Source: Kingdonia uniflora (Eukaryota > Streptophyta > Magnoliopsida > Ranunculales > Circaeasteraceae). From it: a stretch of DNA of 64,000 nucleotides. Numbering within the stretch: the stretch's first letter is position 1; the number at the start of each line of letters is the position of its first letter. The DNA lies in contig JACGCM010001245.1 in assembly GCA_014058105.1 (NCBI GenBank), positions 186,001 through 250,000 of the forward strand, given 5' to 3'. The notes under the pieces are model-generated. The model had not been told where the DNA came from, ran no database searches, and was given only the letters and a program-made list of their open reading frames with translations. Below, piece by piece: positions 33,039 to 45,098 of the stretch. A program made the position numbers and the translations under genes.

Positions 33039-34451
33039 AGATGGTTTCCTATTCTAAAGAGGAACGTAAGGAGTATTTTGTTGAAAAGGTTGGTGATTGG
33101 GAGTAAAGGACGCACCACCTTGATTTTGATTTGAATTACTCCCTTGGTAATACGGTCTACGAGAATAGTTATTCAAATTATTATTTCCTGATGAATTTCC
33201 TTAATGATGTGACTGGTTATAAGGAAAAGAGGAAGGTTTTTGATGAAACATATTGACCTGATCCTTCCTGGCTTCCCTAATTTCATGAATCTAAGGGCAA
33301 TCTTGAGTATAATGTCCAACATCATCACACGCAGCACAAGCTTGCATCTCAGCATGAAAAATTGGTGCTTTAGCGGACATTTTGTTTTTTACTATTTCTA
33401 AGGACTCTATCTTACGCAGGATGGTCGTCAGCGTAGCTTTCGGATTGGAGTTAGATCCAACAGCAAAGGCATTACCCCCATTTTCTTAAATATTAGTTTC
33501 TCTCATGGTGCCCCAGGTTTGCAATTTTTCAGCCATCTCTTCTAAGAAGTCCAAACCCTCTATATCATCCTTATCAGTGAATTTCCCTAAGCAAAAGGAT
33601 TCTACAGTTCTCTTGGTTTCAGCATCTAATACATCATAAAGATTTCTAGTTAGGACCCAGGAGTCGATACCGTGATGAGGGCACTATAGGATCAGCCCCT
33701 TATATATCTCAAGATAATCCTTTAAGCTTTCTCCATGAAGTTGGGTAATCCTAAGAATGGCCCTACGAAGGGTCTCAATTTTCTCAAGAGAGAAAAACTT
33801 CTTGTAAAAGACATTAATAAGCATCTCAAAACTCGTGATTGATTTTGGCCGTAGAGCTTGAAGCCAGCTCTTAGCTTTCCCTAGTAAAGAAAAGGGAAAC
33901 AACACGAGTTTCATGGCCTCCATTTCGTTCTCATTCCTATACTTTTGGAGAAACATTAAGTCATCAAAATCCCTAACATGAGCGTATAGGCTCTCATCTT
34001 CTCCTCCTGAGAATTTTGGCAATGAATTGATGAGCGCATTCCTAAGTTTAAATTGTCCAGTTGTAGGAGGTAAGACAATGCATGAGGCACGATTTATCAT
34101 TTTTGGGAACATGTGATCCTTAAGAGGAATTCGCACGAGTCCCTGACCATTCTCATTATCATTGGCATCTCCCATCTCAAGTGATTGGGGTGGAACACTA
34201 AATAGAGTGAATGAGGAAATTGGACTCGGATTAAGTCTCAATAGAGAGACAGGGAAATCAAAAGTTTCTAACTCACCCTCAACAGGAAAGATTTCTCTAC
34301 AAGTAAGGAATATACGGTGTCTCGTATCAATAGAGATTGGAATCTCCAGTTGGGTTGACTCGCCAACCTCAAAGTGGATCAGAATATCTATCAAATCAGA
34401 TTCTCTAAGCCTCTCAAGATGACTTTTAGGCCCTCGAAACCATTTTTTCAT
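33039..34451 (-). pseudogene. gag: Gag N-terminal part of the Athila element
   Basis: The frame opens at ATG 34451 (M-K-K-W-F-R-G-P-K-S). It shows the Retrotrans_gag core at about 34000-33690 (L-F-P-F-S-L-L-G-K-A-K-S-W-L and S-F-E-M-L-I-N-V-F). A CCHC zinc knuckle C-A-A-C-D-D-V-G-H-Y-T-Q-D-C lies near 33297-33340. Stops at about 33682, 33486, 33294 and 33202 break it. Gag would assemble the particle and the knuckle would bind RNA. Confidence 0.85.
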
Positions 34452-35635
34452 ACACTAATAGATGTGCGTACTATGATGATCGCACAACAATGAGGTGCGC
34501 AAAAAATAAACACAACAACCTTTTCAGATGGGCCTTAATTAAGGTCAAGTTGTGAACCTGGTCTCAGGATTCGGTTGCTCCTATTCCTGACAATGGATCG
34601 GTTTGTACGTTGAGTTGTGTATACTCGCTTTAGCAATAAATCGCATGCAGTTCTAGTTACCTAGAAGCATCTGTGCTGGAAGATGGGGCAAACCGCTTAG
34701 AATCACCTTTCCACACTAGTTATGCTAGGGAACGTACTTCCTCCAGACAAACGTAGCCACTATTAGGGGTCTTAATGAGCGCGTTCCTCATGCTCTCGAT
34801 CTGAGCTCTATAAGCTTTTTTGTCTATATATGTATTTTATGGCTTAATCTTGGTTTCTTTTAAAGTCAATGTCCTGTTCCCTAAAATGTTAAACTGGGTC
34901 GTGACCTCCCGGGGTCCTAGTATGCGGTGCCACACACGGGTGATGAAATCCCACTTTTTGTTTGCCCTTTATCTAAAGTTTAGAATTTAAAAGTGCACAA
35001 ACATCAGGCACATGAACAAAAATTGACCGCTTCGCAGGAGGGTGTGGTGGAAGAAAGTACCTGCGGGGCAGCCTTTTTAGTGGCTCGTTGTTTACCCCAG
35101 TGAAACCGTTGAGATGGCACACCCGGGCTCTCTGGCTCAAGTAGGCATTGTAGAGAGGTCCTCCCCGGATGTGGGTTCCAATATTGCCCCTGCAGAAAAA
35201 GTACAATTTTATCCTCGCTTTAATTACACACTCTTCGCTCAAGAGTACAATATTTTGCCTCACTACAAGTCACTCAAAGAGAAGAATTAAAGATAACCCT
35301 ATCTAGTTTTTTTTTTTTTTGTGTGTTGATGTAACCTACAGAAACCCCTTACTTCTTTTGTAGGTCTTTTAAGCTAGCTATTCCAGATCGTCATTTATAT
35401 TGTATGGTCAGTCACATGCTTCTTTAGAGAACATGCAAAACAAATCAAGGTCGGTCCTTAGCTTCTTTTGGTAGTCACTGTAAAACAAAGAAAGTAGTCA
35501 CCGCAAAATAAAGAAAAATTCCACAAAGTGCAAAAGTAAAATAAAAATGTAATAAACAAAATTTATGTTTTTTCTAAAAAGTGAAACCGAAAAACAAATT
35601 AAACACAATAAAAACTTTTCTTAATTACCGCTCGA
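34452..35635. other. 5' leader of the Athila element
   Basis: 1.2 kb between PBS and gag. No gene is supported; it includes a run of T at 35310. Long leaders before gag are usual in Athila elements. Confidence 0.6.
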
Positions 35636-35653
35636 AATCGGCAACGGTGCCAT
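35636..35653 (-). other. Primer binding site of the Athila element
   Basis: Read on minus: ATGGCACCGTTGCCGAT, next to the LTR end TTACCA. It matches the 3' end of plant tRNA-Asp (TGGCGCCGTTGCCGGGG) with two or three changes. Confidence 0.85.
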
Positions 35654-35655
35654 TT

Positions 35656-36776
35656 TGGTAACGGTCAAAATCCAGTGTTTAGTATGGGTAAAAATCAAGT
35701 GTCATTCACTTCCGAACGGGACTAGAAAATGGTTGTTTTGTGATTCAAAGATGTAAAACACTTATGCCAATGAAGTCAAATATTAGGTTTTAGACAATAA
35801 TTTAAAAACCTGGGGAAAGAATCCACCTCAATTATACCAAATATATAAACTAACAATAGTTACCCATAGTAAAGATAATAGTTTATGATCTCAAATCAAG
35901 TTGGTTCATATTTTATCATGATGTTTTATTTTAAACTACATAAAATACATGACTTTCAAGTATGAAAATACGAAATGTGAAAGCATACACATGCTAACTA
36001 CAAACCGTGAATCTCTTGAAGGTCGAGCATTTAGTGTGAATAAAATAGAACTTTTAGGATAACTATATTCTTAATCGCAAAACTTGGTCTATATCTCATG
36101 GACATAGACCAATAATATAATATAACAATATAGAGATGAACATTTACAATAAAAACTTATTTGGGTTAACACATGCAAGTCTACATATTTAGCATATTTT
36201 TGGCTTCATCTCCCCCTAGAGGAGAGACTTAGCTAGCCATAAAGAATAAAGTAAAACAAAGAAGTAAAGAAGAATTCATGATAAACAAGGAAGAAAAATA
36301 AGAACTTTATTAGATGATATAAGACTTACAAAATTCTTCAAATGCGCAAAACTTTGCTTCAAGTTCTCCAACAATGCTCTCTTCTCTTACTTTATTACAA
36401 TAATTCTCTCAAGCTCTCAAAATTGGATGATCTTATGAGCTCACCACCTCTCCTTTTATAGATGAAGGAGAGGGTTCTTACATTTAATATAAAATTTATA
36501 ACCTATGCCATGAATGTACATAAATTTGTAACCTCCAAGAGTTATCCTCCAAAATTATAACCTCCCCATGTGGTACCCTTGTGTTTGACAACTCTACATC
36601 CTTCTCCAGCAGTTCATCCTTTGAGTTATACATCCCAGTATTTGCACATATTTGGTAAATGAGCTCCATGTGACCTGAAATATAAAAATTAGTTTTATAA
36701 GTCATGTTTAATAATAAAATTAAGAATAATAAACATTAAGTCATAGGGGAATAGTGGTCATTTTATGTGTCCATGA
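35656..36776 (-). repeat. 5' LTR of the Athila element
   Basis: Nearly identical to 26253-27370, with the same TATA-like box (about 36455). The outer end reads TCATGGACA where the other copy reads TGATGGACA, one change in the terminal TG. Confidence 0.95.
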
Positions 36777-38529
36777 ATGAGCAACCGGAGGAAGATAATG
36801 AGAAGGTAGAGTAGAATGTTGATTTTGTAGTTGTATAAATAGTTTTTGGAATGTTGTAAACTGATGAGATATTGTTTATCGGATGGAATTTTGTAGGCTA
36901 AGATTCTCTTGTAAACCTTGTTTTAGGAACTTAAGTAAATACACCTCAGGATAAAAGATTTAGAGAGTGAGCTTGATAAGGAGATAGACATTTTAACATC
37001 CCTGTTGTCTTTACAAGAGGAGCTACAGGCTGGAAAAAAACAAGAAATATTAGAGTTGTATGCTTCATTAGTATAGAGCTACAAAGTAAAGAAGATAGAG
37101 TGTTAAGACAGACCAAAAACCAGTTATCGGTTTAAGGGCATTGGCATTGAAATGGTGTATAGAAAAAGCTAAAGTATTGATAGATTAAAGTAAAGAGAAT
37201 GTGTACCTTAGAATTGGAAGTACGCATTATTGATCATCCATCTGAGACTGTACTTCGACCTTAAGTTTAGAAGTAGTTTCACACAGTAGATGTCAAAAAA
37301 TTGATATCTCGTTAGAAAAAAATATATGTGTTGAGTAGGTATTCTGAATCGTACTTGATATACTGTATCTGTAATGTGCAAGTCGAATTGGAATCAGCTC
37401 GCTTGACCGAAGATGAGATACCTTAATGTAACCAAGAATTTGCGGAGGAATTTGATAGGATTAGAGAGGCGAATGAAAATAGGGAAGATCAACATGTAAA
37501 GGTACATTTCAAGTTTACGGAGGTAACCCAAACTACTGTCGACCTCGCTCGTATGATTAAAGAGAAGGACGCCAAAATTGGTAAAGAGCAAAATGAGCTC
37601 GCGGAGATAAAAAAAACACGCATCGAAGCTCAAAAGTTAGAATGATGCGTTGATGTCAAAGAGTAGGGATGCTGACATGGCTCGATATCGTATACAGGCG
37701 TTAGAAAAATCAAAGGAAGGGTTCATTCATTTTGTGGCTAGTTTAAAGGACCAAATGATTAGTAAAATGAATGATCAAGAGCAAACTCGAGTTGATCTAG
37801 TGAATACCAGAAACGAGTTGGAGCGATTGAAGGAGAAAATGGTTGAGAAAGATAGCGAGTTAAAGAAAGCTCGAGATAACCTATCTACCTCTGAAGTTGT
37901 GGTTGAGAAGTTGCATACAACTTTGCCTGCTAAAGATATGGAGTTTCGGATGGTGCAACAGAAGTATGATGAGCTGAATGAAAGGGTGGCACAATTGAAG
38001 ACCGAATTGGTGCAGGCCAATTCGCGTGCCAAAAATGCCAAGGCTGGGGATTGGTTGAGGATGAATAAAAGTGATGCCAAGGTCTCCCTTATTCAAGGGG
38101 ATGTATTTAGCCTATTAGCTCGAATAAGGGAGCTGGAGGGAATTGTGGCCCGAACTCAAGGTAGTTTTCTATAAGGAAATGAGCGGTTAAGGGAATGCCA
38201 AAGTAAGTTGGATGTTGTTATTTCCAGGGAACAAGGGTTAGAGTGGGTTATCAGAGGGAAGGAGATTTTGATAAAGAAGAAAGATGAACTGTTATAAAAA
38301 ACTTCGACTGGGGAAGATTTAAACTGGGATATTGAGGTACTTCAAGCTCAGGTGGTGGAGTTGAGGGTGATTAATCAGGCTGAATCAGCTAAAGCTGATA
38401 AGAAGGTGGAAGAGAACATCACATTCATGGATCGAGTACATAGTGAAATGGAATGGATCGAGTACATAGTGAAGAGTGAATAACACATTTTAGTGCTTCA
38501 GAAATATTTTGATCGTAAGAACTGTAAAA
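36777..38529 (+). pseudogene. aORF3 of element B, coiled-coil region
   Basis: Continues exon 3 after the Athila element. A stop falls at about 36811, and a 500-bp stretch follows that element C lacks. From 37385 the frame matches C again (R-E-A-N-E-N-R-E-D-Q-H-V-K-V-H-F-K-F). The frame 37650-38174 is a near-continuous heptad coil (A-L-E-K-S-K-E-G-F, N-E-L-E-R-L-K-E-K, P-A-K-D-M-E-F-R-M-V-Q-Q, L-N-E-R-V-A-Q-L-K-T-E-L). The coil goes on in a broken frame to 38529, where the LINE is inserted at F-D-R-K-N. Such coils mediate dimerisation in many proteins; the partner here is unknown. Confidence 0.7.
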
Positions 38530-38817
38530 TTTAAATTTCTTCAAACTCTCGATTCTTCGAATCCCCTTCGTTGGTCCTTTGATTATTGGGCAGAAACTTG
38601 CATTGGGGGTAGATTATCAAGCATTGGGGAAGGTAATTTCTATTTTTGTTCAATTTTCGTGAATAGTAGTTACTGTTCATATGAATAGTTAAAACCGAAA
38701 CTACTAAATCCAATCCACAAATGACTTTTGTCCAATCCCAAATCTGAATCCCTAATATTGCTTTACTATGATCACGATGGATATCTCCACTCTTACACTC
38801 CTGCAAGGAACTATAAA

Positions 38818-40548
38818 CATGGAAATCAACTCACTAGGAAATGAAGGACTCAGTAATCCGAATTTGAGGAAAATCACCTCTACGCCAAAACCCTACTGCG
38901 AATACACTTCCTAACATCTTTCCGATCAATCCAGCATACCGAAAGGAAGATAATCCATGTCCACAAGTGGTTCAGGTTCTTGATGGTCATTCCGTACAAG
39001 TTAACAAGGTCAAATCAATGGTAGCATGTCCCTGGGAATTCATGAACATGGATGAAGGGGAAGAAAGGAACAATTCTTCAGTAAATAAAACTACATCAGA
39101 GGGAATCTCCTACCCAGAGTAAAATCCCTACCCTGGGTAGAGAGATACAAATGCAATCGTTTGTGGATAAAGTTTATGGACCAGTGACAGAGAGAGAGAC
39201 CTGTTGTTCTTCTGGAAGGGGGAAAGAGAGGGGGCATCCCAATTCTATCAATCCCTATAGCTGATATCTCTTCCGGTATTTCAACATATCAATTCAGTTT
39301 TATTGGACGCTTAGACCTACAGAAAAACAAATTCGCAACGGTCCAGGAATTTGCAAGAAATCACTGGAAAACAAAGGGAACGTGCAAGTGGATTCCTATA
39401 GGAAGAGGGTTTTTCATCATTAAATTAGAGTCAGAAGAAGACAAGATATTGATTTGGAGCAGAGGACCCTGGATGGTTGAACAAATGCCTATGAGACTCA
39501 TGTCATGGAATCCAAATTTTTCGGTGGACAGTCATAGCAACTCCAATACTCTAATTTGGTGCAAGTTTCCTGGATTGCCTATCAAAATGTGGAACGAAAA
39601 GATTATCTTGTCTCTGGGAAAGAGACTTGGCAACCCTATTCAGTTAGATCAATCGACAAGAAATCAAGACTATGGCTTCCATGCGAGTGTTCTGGTCGAC
39701 ATTGATCTCTCTAAGCCAATTCCAGACCACATTCTTCTGGAGATTGAGGGAAATATCATCAAACAAGAGGTCATGATTTATCACATCCCCAAATACTGCT
39801 CTCACTATAAAAATGTGGGACACACGATCGTAGAATGCAAGATTGTGCAGAAAGTGTTCCGAGCTAATGAAGTAGAGCATATAGAGACCAAACCGATGAC
39901 GGGATAAGATCTAGGGAAAGGAAACAGGGGCAATCTAAAACTAGTAATCCAGGAAAAGTAACTAAGGACAACGAGTTGGGGAAGATAATCACTGCAGGAC
40001 TGGGTAAACACACGTATTTTCAGGAATCTATGGAGGTGAGCAGTACTGCATCACCTCTTATTTACTTCCCGGGCATGCCTAGATCATCTAGCCATTTGCA
40101 ACAACACAAAAATATTGGGGAGACGGTCGAGTGGTCAACCACTAAAGGGAACAATAAAACACAAACACTACCCACGAGGGACAGTATCGCTAGCAGGAGT
40201 AACCCATTTGATGCACTAAGGGAAGTGGAAGATGATATAGAACAAACTTGATGCATCAGGTAACTCTAATTTGATAATGCAAGGGAAGAGTAGAGACGCA
40301 GAGACAGACGCAGAAAAATCTATTTCAGTGCCACATAAGGAGGACCTTGTGGCAGATATAGCAGAGCAGCAGACGATCCAACAAAGGTGGCAAACAGAGA
40401 AGAAGGCGACGCATACTTCAAGGCGATAAATGAAGTCAGACAAAACCTCAACCCGTCAAGTTTGGCGGATGAAATGGAACATGAAGAACAAGTACATCTC
40501 GGTCCTAATCAAGTTTTCAAAGGGGGGGGGGTAAGGTGTATACCATAT
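38818..40548 (+). pseudogene. LINE ORF1 (DUF4283, zinc knuckle)
   Basis: After a poorly preserved start at ATG 38818 (M-E-I-N-S-L-G-N-E), the DUF4283 domain lies at about 39290-39600 (F-I-G-R-L-D-L-Q-K-N-K-F, I-I-K-L-E-S-E-E-D, R-G-P-W-M-V). A zinc knuckle follows at about 39795-39835. It reads C-S-H-Y-x4-G-H-x4-C, so the second Cys has become Tyr. The rest is a polar, repeat-free tail with stops. ORF1 proteins of plant L1 LINEs bind the element RNA. Confidence 0.82.
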
Positions 40549-40582
40549 ACTAGAGGGTGACACGTTCTACCCATAAAGATCA

Positions 40583-42998
40583 ATGAAAGTCTTATTCTGG
40601 AATGCCAGAGGGATGGAAAATAGAAAGACAACACGATATCTCAGGAAAACTATGGCAAGACTACAACCAAATACTATGGGAATTGCTGAACCAAAAATTT
40701 TCTTTAAGAATTTTGAGCTGCCAGGGTATGAAAACATAGTCATCTCCAATGAACTAAATGCAGAAAAAGGTAACATATGGATTTTTTGATTTAGAGGAAC
40801 CTCTGCACCTAGTGTCATTTCTATGACAAAACAGTATATTACGGTGAGTTACATGGAGAGCTGCTTCTCCTTTGTACATGCAGACTGCAACAGAATTAGC
40901 AGGTTGAATCTCTGGGATGACCTCTATAATTTTTTTGCAACAAATATCAAACCCTGGATTTGCATAGGTGATTTCAACGTGGTTCTTCGGGTAGCTAAAA
41001 AAAGGGGACGTCGCCCACCTTACGCAAATGCAGTGATAGACTTCAACAATTTCCTGGATACAGCTAAACTCACAGAAAGCCCCTCCTTCGGGCTTACCTT
41101 TACGTGGTGCAATGCACAGAGTGGAAATAATAGAATGATGGTAGTACTCGATAGATGCCTCCAGAATGCAGAATGGCAAAGCACTTTAAGAGGTTAGAGA
41201 ATGAAAGTGTTGCCTAGAACTTAGTTTGATCACTCACTTATTATGGGGGAATGCTGTCAGGTGCCTAAACCAACAAATATCCCTTTAAGGTATCTTCAAT
41301 CCTGGGGAGAGGAACCGGAATTTGGGGATCTCGTAACCAGTAGCTGGGGGAAGCCGATGTATGCTACCCCTCTTTTTATATTATGCTTAAGCTACGTAGA
41401 CTTAGAGCTGATATTAAGGTATGGAGACATGAATCTGACACTCCGCGAAAACAAAAATCAAAATTGGAGAGAGAGATGCTGCACCTACAGACACAGTTGG
41501 GTGAAGATATCACCAACGATTTGATAGAAAAGAGATACCTTGCTTAAATAAAACTCCTAAACAGATGGGAGGAAACGGAAGAGATGGATTGGAGGCAAAA
41601 ATCAAGAATCAAATGGCTGTAAGCAGGGGACAGAAACACGAGGTATTTCCATTCAACCACAAAGGCTAGGAACGAGAATGCCCTTATCACAAATATCCAA
41701 GACAACACGGGAAGAGAAATTATAAGTCAGACGCTCATACAAGAACATATCACGTGTTATAACAAGGCCAAATTCGCTGTTACAGATACCCAACAATGCC
41801 CAGAACTATTTGATCACATCCCCAACCAAGTTACAGAAGCAGAAAACAATAGCCTCACTACAGCCCCAACATCTAAGGAGATTAGGAATGCAGTTTTCTC
41901 TATGGATAGCAACAGCGCCCCCAGTCTAGATAGTTTTTCTGGTATATTTTACCGTAAATTTTAGGAAATCCTGAACACATATATTAATGCTGGGATTATA
42001 TCGTTCTTTATGGATGGCATGATACTCATGACATTCAACTCCAACCTCATCATTTTGATTCTCAAAATAAAAAACCCATCCAAGATTCAACAATACAGGC
42101 CGATTTGCGTCAGCAACTTTGTTTTCGAAGTCATCACTAAAATTCTTGTCACTCGGCTATCTCCTATTGCTAACAGATGTGTCTTAAGGGACCAAAGTGT
42201 ATTTATCAAGAATAGGAACATTCATAAAAATATTTTCATGGCGTCGGAGATGACTAATGAGATAAAAATCAAGAAGAAAAATGGGAATGTGGCTCTGAAG
42301 ATCGATATCAGTCAAGCATATGATACACTGAGCTGGAAATACCTTTTCCTGACTCTTCAAGTATTTGGGTTTGAGTTGAAATTATGTAACTGGATACGAG
42401 CTATTATTAGTAGTAGTATGGTTTCTATTCTTATCAATGGTAGTCCCTCAGGTTTTCTCCAGATGGCTAGGGGTTTTAAGCAGGGAGACCCCCTCTCCCC
42501 AATTCTGTTTGCAATTACGGAGGACATACTGAGCATAAATCTCCACAAGGCCAGAGAACAAGGAAAAATACAGACCATGACATCAACAAAGGATACGTTT
42601 GAGCCCACTCACTTGCTTTTTGCAGACGATATATTCATCTTTGTGAACGAGAACAACAAATGCCTGCTACAGCTTCTGCTCATCCTTACTGAATATCAGA
42701 AGGTCTCTGGACAAGAGATTAGTATGGCCAAAAGAAAAATATTTCTAAGCTCTATACCGCTCACCCGTAGAAGAGTGGTCACTAAGATATTTGGCTTCAA
42801 AGAAGGAAAATTTCCAGAGACGTATATGGGCATTCCACTTATACAAGGGAGGGTAACAAAGCAGCAATTCTACCGCTATTGGAAAATATCAGAAAAAGGG
42901 CCAACAGCTGGACGGGTAGCATGATCTCGTTTTAGGGAAGGATCACTCTTGCAAAGGCCCTCCTGAACAACATACGGATTCATAATATGGCAGTTTAC
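40583..42998 (+). pseudogene. LINE ORF2, endonuclease and reverse transcriptase
   Basis: The APE-type endonuclease begins at ATG 40583 (V-L-F-W-N-A-R-G), with I-G-D-F-N-V-V near 40965, L-D-R near 41150 and D-H-S near 41229; a TGA at about 40788 and a TAG at about 41195 interrupt it. The linker to 42000 has many stops. The RT (open frame 42010-42924) shows Y-R-P-I-C-V, L-K-I-D-I-S-Q-A-Y-D, G-D-P-L-S-P-I-L-F and the catalytic F-A-D-D at about 42620. The frame continues, with shifts, to I-H-N-M-A-V-Y at 42998, where the CACTA element splits it. It picks up as K-W-P-S-S-L-I at 48302. Confidence 0.9.
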
Positions 42999-43392
42999 AA
43001 ACACTACATGAAAAATGGTCATTTCCGATAAATATTTATGTCATTAATGCCAGATTAACGACGAATATTCTGTCGTTAACAACTGTCGCCAAAAATGGAG
43101 ATGTTTTTGTTAACGACAATTATAAATGTTGTGTTTTTACAACATATAAATATGTCGTTCTTTTTCAAAAATATGATACTTATAAATGTCACATTTTCTG
43201 TCTATTCAAGGAGACAAATGTCGTTTAATTTAAATATAAACGACAATTATATATGTCGAGCATGAAAAAAAAGGATAATAATAAGTGTCGTTATCTAAAA
43301 AAATGTCTAGTTTTCTCAACAAATATATTTGTCGCTAAGCTTCAAAATTCCTATTTGTTTTGTTAAAAATAAAATATTAAAAATTATTGGAC

Positions 43393-43465
43393 TGGACTAG
43401 ATGGATTTGAACCATCTCCCTCTCAAAGAATTTGAGTGCTCTATCCATTTTGAGCTTATAGTCCA
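43393..43465 (-). tRNA. tRNA-like sequence (possible degenerate tRNA)
   Basis: On the minus strand 73 nt fold as a cloverleaf. There is a 7-bp acceptor TGGACTA/TAGTCCA, a D stem GCTC/GAGC, a 4-bp anticodon stem CTCA/TGAG and a 5-bp T stem GATGG/CCATC with loop TTCAAAT. The B box GGTTCAAATCC is perfect. The loop AATTCTT would place TTC at the anticodon but lacks U33, and there are three nucleotides before the D stem. It is probably a decayed or captured tRNA, not a working gene. Confidence 0.4.
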
Positions 43466-43849
43466 TTAAACATTAACAAAATATTCATAAAGTTATACTC
43501 CAAAATCAAACATTATTTACCCAATAAATTCTTACTTACAAAAAACATAATTTAGTACACTGATAACTGATTGTAAGTAAAATGCAAGGAAGACATTCAT
43601 ATCACTAAGCCCCAGTTTATCTCACAAGAAAAAGACATAAGTAAAAAAATGTGTACATGTCAAGTAGAAATATAATAGTCTTCAACAAGAATAGTTAAGC
43701 AACATTCAAGAGTGAGTAAGATAATGTGGCAGCTACCGTACGCCCTAGCTATATTAACTATGCAAAACTTTAACTAACCTGTTAAACTAAAAGAGGGGGC
43801 AAGAGCTCTAGACGTGTGCTTCCTCGTTGGCCTATCAATAAATGTGATC

Positions 43850-45098
43850 TGCTAAACATTTATTATTTCAGCAAAGGTTGAAAGTCTGTGACTTATTTCA
43901 ACAGCAACAATTGCTCCTTTGAGAGGAGGATTCACAGTATGAATATAAGATGCCTTTAACGTCTCTCCATTATCCGCCCTTGACATACACAAAAAAGGAT
44001 GTAATTAGCATTCCAACCCATAATTTCAAGAAAAAAAAACATGTAACTATTTCATAAGTTGATCTACCTCTCATGAAATACTAATCTATAAGCACTTGGA
44101 TTTTTGAGGAGGCTGCCTACAACAGGCACTTTATAGTTAGGTGAAAGCCCGTATATTGTAAGAAATATATTTACACAATATGACTAGCTAGTTGTAAAAC
44201 CATACTACTATAGTAGTCAGTAAGGTATAGCTTCTACATTAGGAATAACAATGAAGAGAAACACTTGGGCCATTCTAGTTGTTTTGGATCTTTTGATTTT
44301 TGTTACATATTTGAATTTAGAGGTACTGTATACACTGTATTAGGCCTTAAACTTCCACATGGATCAAAAGGAGACCCTATACATAAATGATAAATGGGAG
44401 AAAGTAGTACATACAGGATGAGAGAAGCAGAGAAATCGGGTTTAACCTTGCCGATTCTGGCATTGTACTTGGTGAAGGAGGCTGTAGAAGTATCAAAAAC
44501 AACATCACTACCCAAACTAAACTCCTTGGTTCCAATAGCTGTTGAACCTTCTAGAAAAGGAGTTGGAGTCAATCCAATGCATGATGTAATGGCTGCATGA
44601 GGATGAAGGTACTGCACATCAAGCTGTGATAAAACTAGAATTTGTTTTAGTATCATGGGATATTATGTCCTAGACATCTTCCTTCAAACAAAAGAAAAAA
44701 ACTGATACACCTCGATAAAAGAATTTCATATGCGGAGGAATTAGTAGCTTTATTTTACTAACAGATACAAATGTACTGACCTTGCCGGATTTGTGATCAG
44801 GTATTTTGAAACTAAGTACTGCCTTGGTACATGGGAAAATCTCACGCACAGCCACTGTTGTTGAGACATTAGAATGTATATCAACTTTCAAATCCATTGT
44901 AGTACTTCCACTCTTATACTGCGTGCTTATATTGCTAACATAAAGTTGATCCCTTTTCACACCAGTAGCTATGATCCCCATTCCAACATCACTTAACATC
45001 GTTAGAGTGAACTTGTGATCAAAGTGGTAGTCTTTGGTTAAAATATCTTTTGCTAGTTTGTCGATATCTAAAAATGGTGTTGGACTTGTAGCGCCCAT
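43850..45098 (-). pseudogene. Captured VDAC/porin gene fragment
   Basis: Three exons on the minus strand encode most of a plant voltage-dependent anion channel of the 34-36 kDa porin type, a mitochondrial outer membrane beta-barrel. Exon a (45098 to about 44782) has M-G-A-T-S-P-T-P-F, T-K-D-Y-H-F-D-H-K-F-T-L and F-K-I-P-D-H-K-S-G-K. Exon b (about 44627-44430) has L-D-V-Q-Y-L-H-P-H-A-A-I and A-S-F-T-K-Y-N-A. Exon c (43975 to about 43850) has A-D-N-G-E-T-L-K-A-S-Y-I-H-T-V-N-P. Splice sites fit: donor GGCAAG|GTCAG-like, acceptor ATCACAG, donor ATCCT|GTATGT, acceptor GTCAAG. A stop follows in exon c and the C-terminal strands, about a third of the barrel, are missing. It lies inside the CACTA element, as expected of transduplicated host genes. 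Confidence 0.85.

Larger units (their letters stand above)
26253..36776 (-). mobile_element. Athila-lineage Ty3/gypsy retrotransposon
   Basis: LTRs 26253-27370 and 35656-36776 differ at only a few positions per hundred by eye. The flanking duplication ATGAG (26248-26252, 36777-36781) is exact. The PBS matches the tRNA-Asp type used by Athila. The gag-protease and RT sequence (for example M-P-F-G-L-C-N and F-M-D-D-F) are of the Athila lineage. Several single stops and one IN frameshift inactivate it. No env-like ORF is seen in the 1.4 kb between IN and the 3' LTR (27387-28777). It is the best-preserved element in the window and is inserted in exon 3 of aORF3. Confidence 0.95.

Noticed and set aside
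37650..38174. Long coiled-coil frame as a host SMC or myosin-like gene
   Set aside because: It is collinear with a second copy at 62551-64000, lies inside an LTR element with matching target duplications, and contains stops on both sides. It belongs to the retrotransposon's antisense gene.
44303..45098. Functional VDAC gene
   Set aside because: The C-terminal strands are missing, exon c runs into a stop, and the fragment lies inside a CACTA element.
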